From JBEKCP01 sp050014815 (GTDB lineage Bacteria > Planctomycetota > Planctomycetia > Pirellulales > Thermoguttaceae), in assembly GCA_050014815.1 (NCBI GenBank), contig JBEKCP010000390.1, positions 1 through 6,051 on the forward strand: DNA of 6,051 bases, in the 5' to 3' direction. Shown piece after piece: positions 5,576 to 6,051 of the stretch. The notes beneath the pieces are model-generated. The model was not told the DNA's origin. It saw only the letters and a program-made list of their open reading frames with translations, and made no database searches. Position 1 is the stretch's first letter; each line of letters opens with the position of its first letter. The translations under genes and the position numbers were made by a program.

Positions 5576-6051
5576 ATGAGAAGGCGAATTGTGGCAGTCG
5601 GATTGGCGGTCGCGGCCCTGCTGGGGGGCGTAGCTCTCACGAGCGGCGCTGAGCAAGAGGCCCCCAAGATCGAGCCCAAGGCGGATGAATGCCTCAAGGC
5701 CATGTCGAGCTATCTGGCGGGCCTCAAGACGTACTCGTTCCAAGTGGAGGAGTTCGTTGACGAAGTGCAGGACGACGGTCAGAAACTTCAGTTCAGCAAC
5801 CAGCGCCATATGTCGGTGAGCCGGCCCGACAAAGTGTTCGGTGAGACCGAGGGGGACACGGCGAACTCCCTGTTTTACTACGACGGCAAGACGGTCACCG
5901 TCTTCGACCGTGGACAAAAGACCTACGCCGTCGAGAAGGTGCCTGGCACCATCGACGCGATGCTCGACGATCTGCACGACCGATTCGACACGCACCAGAC
6001 CCTGGCCGACTTCCTGTTTGCCGACCCCTACAAGGTGTTCACGGAACACGT
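5576..6051 (+). CDS. Exported DUF2092 protein (C-terminus cut by window edge)
   Basis: ATG 5576 follows GGAGG (5563-5567) with 8-nt spacing. The frame stays open for 158 codons to the right edge. Residues 1-24 form a Sec signal peptide (RRR, an Ala/Val/Leu core, then TSGA). The mature part matches DUF2092: an early helix with CLKAMSSYLAGLKTYSFQVE, then alternating strands (MSVSRPDKVFGETEGD, FYYDGKTVTVFDRGQKTYA) and the helical segment IDAMLDDLHDRF before TLADFLFADPY. The fold is thought to resemble lipoprotein-carrier (LolA/LolB/RseB-like) half-barrels, so a periplasmic lipid- or ligand-binding role is a reasonable inference, not shown. Usual family length is about 250 aa, so roughly 90 residues lie outside the window. 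It is immediately downstream of the CsbD remnant. Confidence 0.82.
   Translation, partial: MRRRIVAVGLAVAALLGGVALTSGAEQEAPKIEPKADECLKAMSSYLAGLKTYSFQVEEFVDEVQDDGQKLQFSNQRHMSVSRPDKVFGETEGDTANSLFYYDGKTVTVFDRGQKTYAVEKVPGTIDAMLDDLHDRFDTHQTLADFLFADPYKVFTEH

Noticed and set aside
5411..6049. Minus-strand 212-codon frame opposite DUF2092
   Set aside because: It covers the CsbD and DUF2092 coding strand in antisense, crosses the gap between them and has no recognisable motif.

Overview
The window looks like chromosomal DNA from a GC-rich bacterium, most probably a member of the Planctomycetota. The best evidence is the small membrane-anchored leucine-rich-repeat protein, whose ITDAGL-type repeats and N-terminal architecture are typical of that phylum. 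A secreted VIT-VWA protein and an ARPP-1 protein with a long low-complexity insertion fit the same picture. The phylum call is inference from family knowledge; no rRNA or other marker is present.

Left and centre (about 1-5035) are organised on the minus strand. In transcription order they hold: a degraded Xre/HTH-type regulator remnant (5035-4790); a membrane-anchored LRR protein (4679-4005) carrying a 141-bp internal tandem duplication; a doubtful 53-codon membrane-peptide frame directly after it (4000-3839); a sigma70-like promoter (3711-3684) with a roughly 190-nt leader rich in inverted repeats; a secreted ARPP-1/DUF6569 protein (3484-2093); a 141-bp gap with a perfect 9-bp inverted repeat; and a secreted VIT plus von Willebrand A protein (1951 to beyond the left edge). 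The ARPP-1 and VIT-VWA genes could be co-transcribed and both encode exported proteins.

Right part (about 5138-6051) is on the plus strand. It starts with a compact possible transcription unit: a sigma70-like promoter (5138-5165), a strong Shine-Dalgarno, a 17-codon GTG-started ORF (5187-5240), two small inverted repeats and a very strong intrinsic terminator (5283-5333). Then comes a CsbD-like stress protein gene broken by a frameshift (5377-5503), and an exported DUF2092 protein running off the right edge (5576 onward).

How the genes might work together: most of the intact products are predicted to act at or outside the cytoplasmic membrane (VIT-VWA, ARPP-1, LRR, DUF2092), so the locus looks like a cell-envelope neighbourhood rather than a metabolic pathway. 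I see no CRISPR array, tRNA, rRNA or transposase. The three most notable points are the promoter-to-terminator micro-unit at 5138-5333, the structured leader ahead of the ARPP-1 gene, and the pair of frameshifted genes on either side of the micro-unit.
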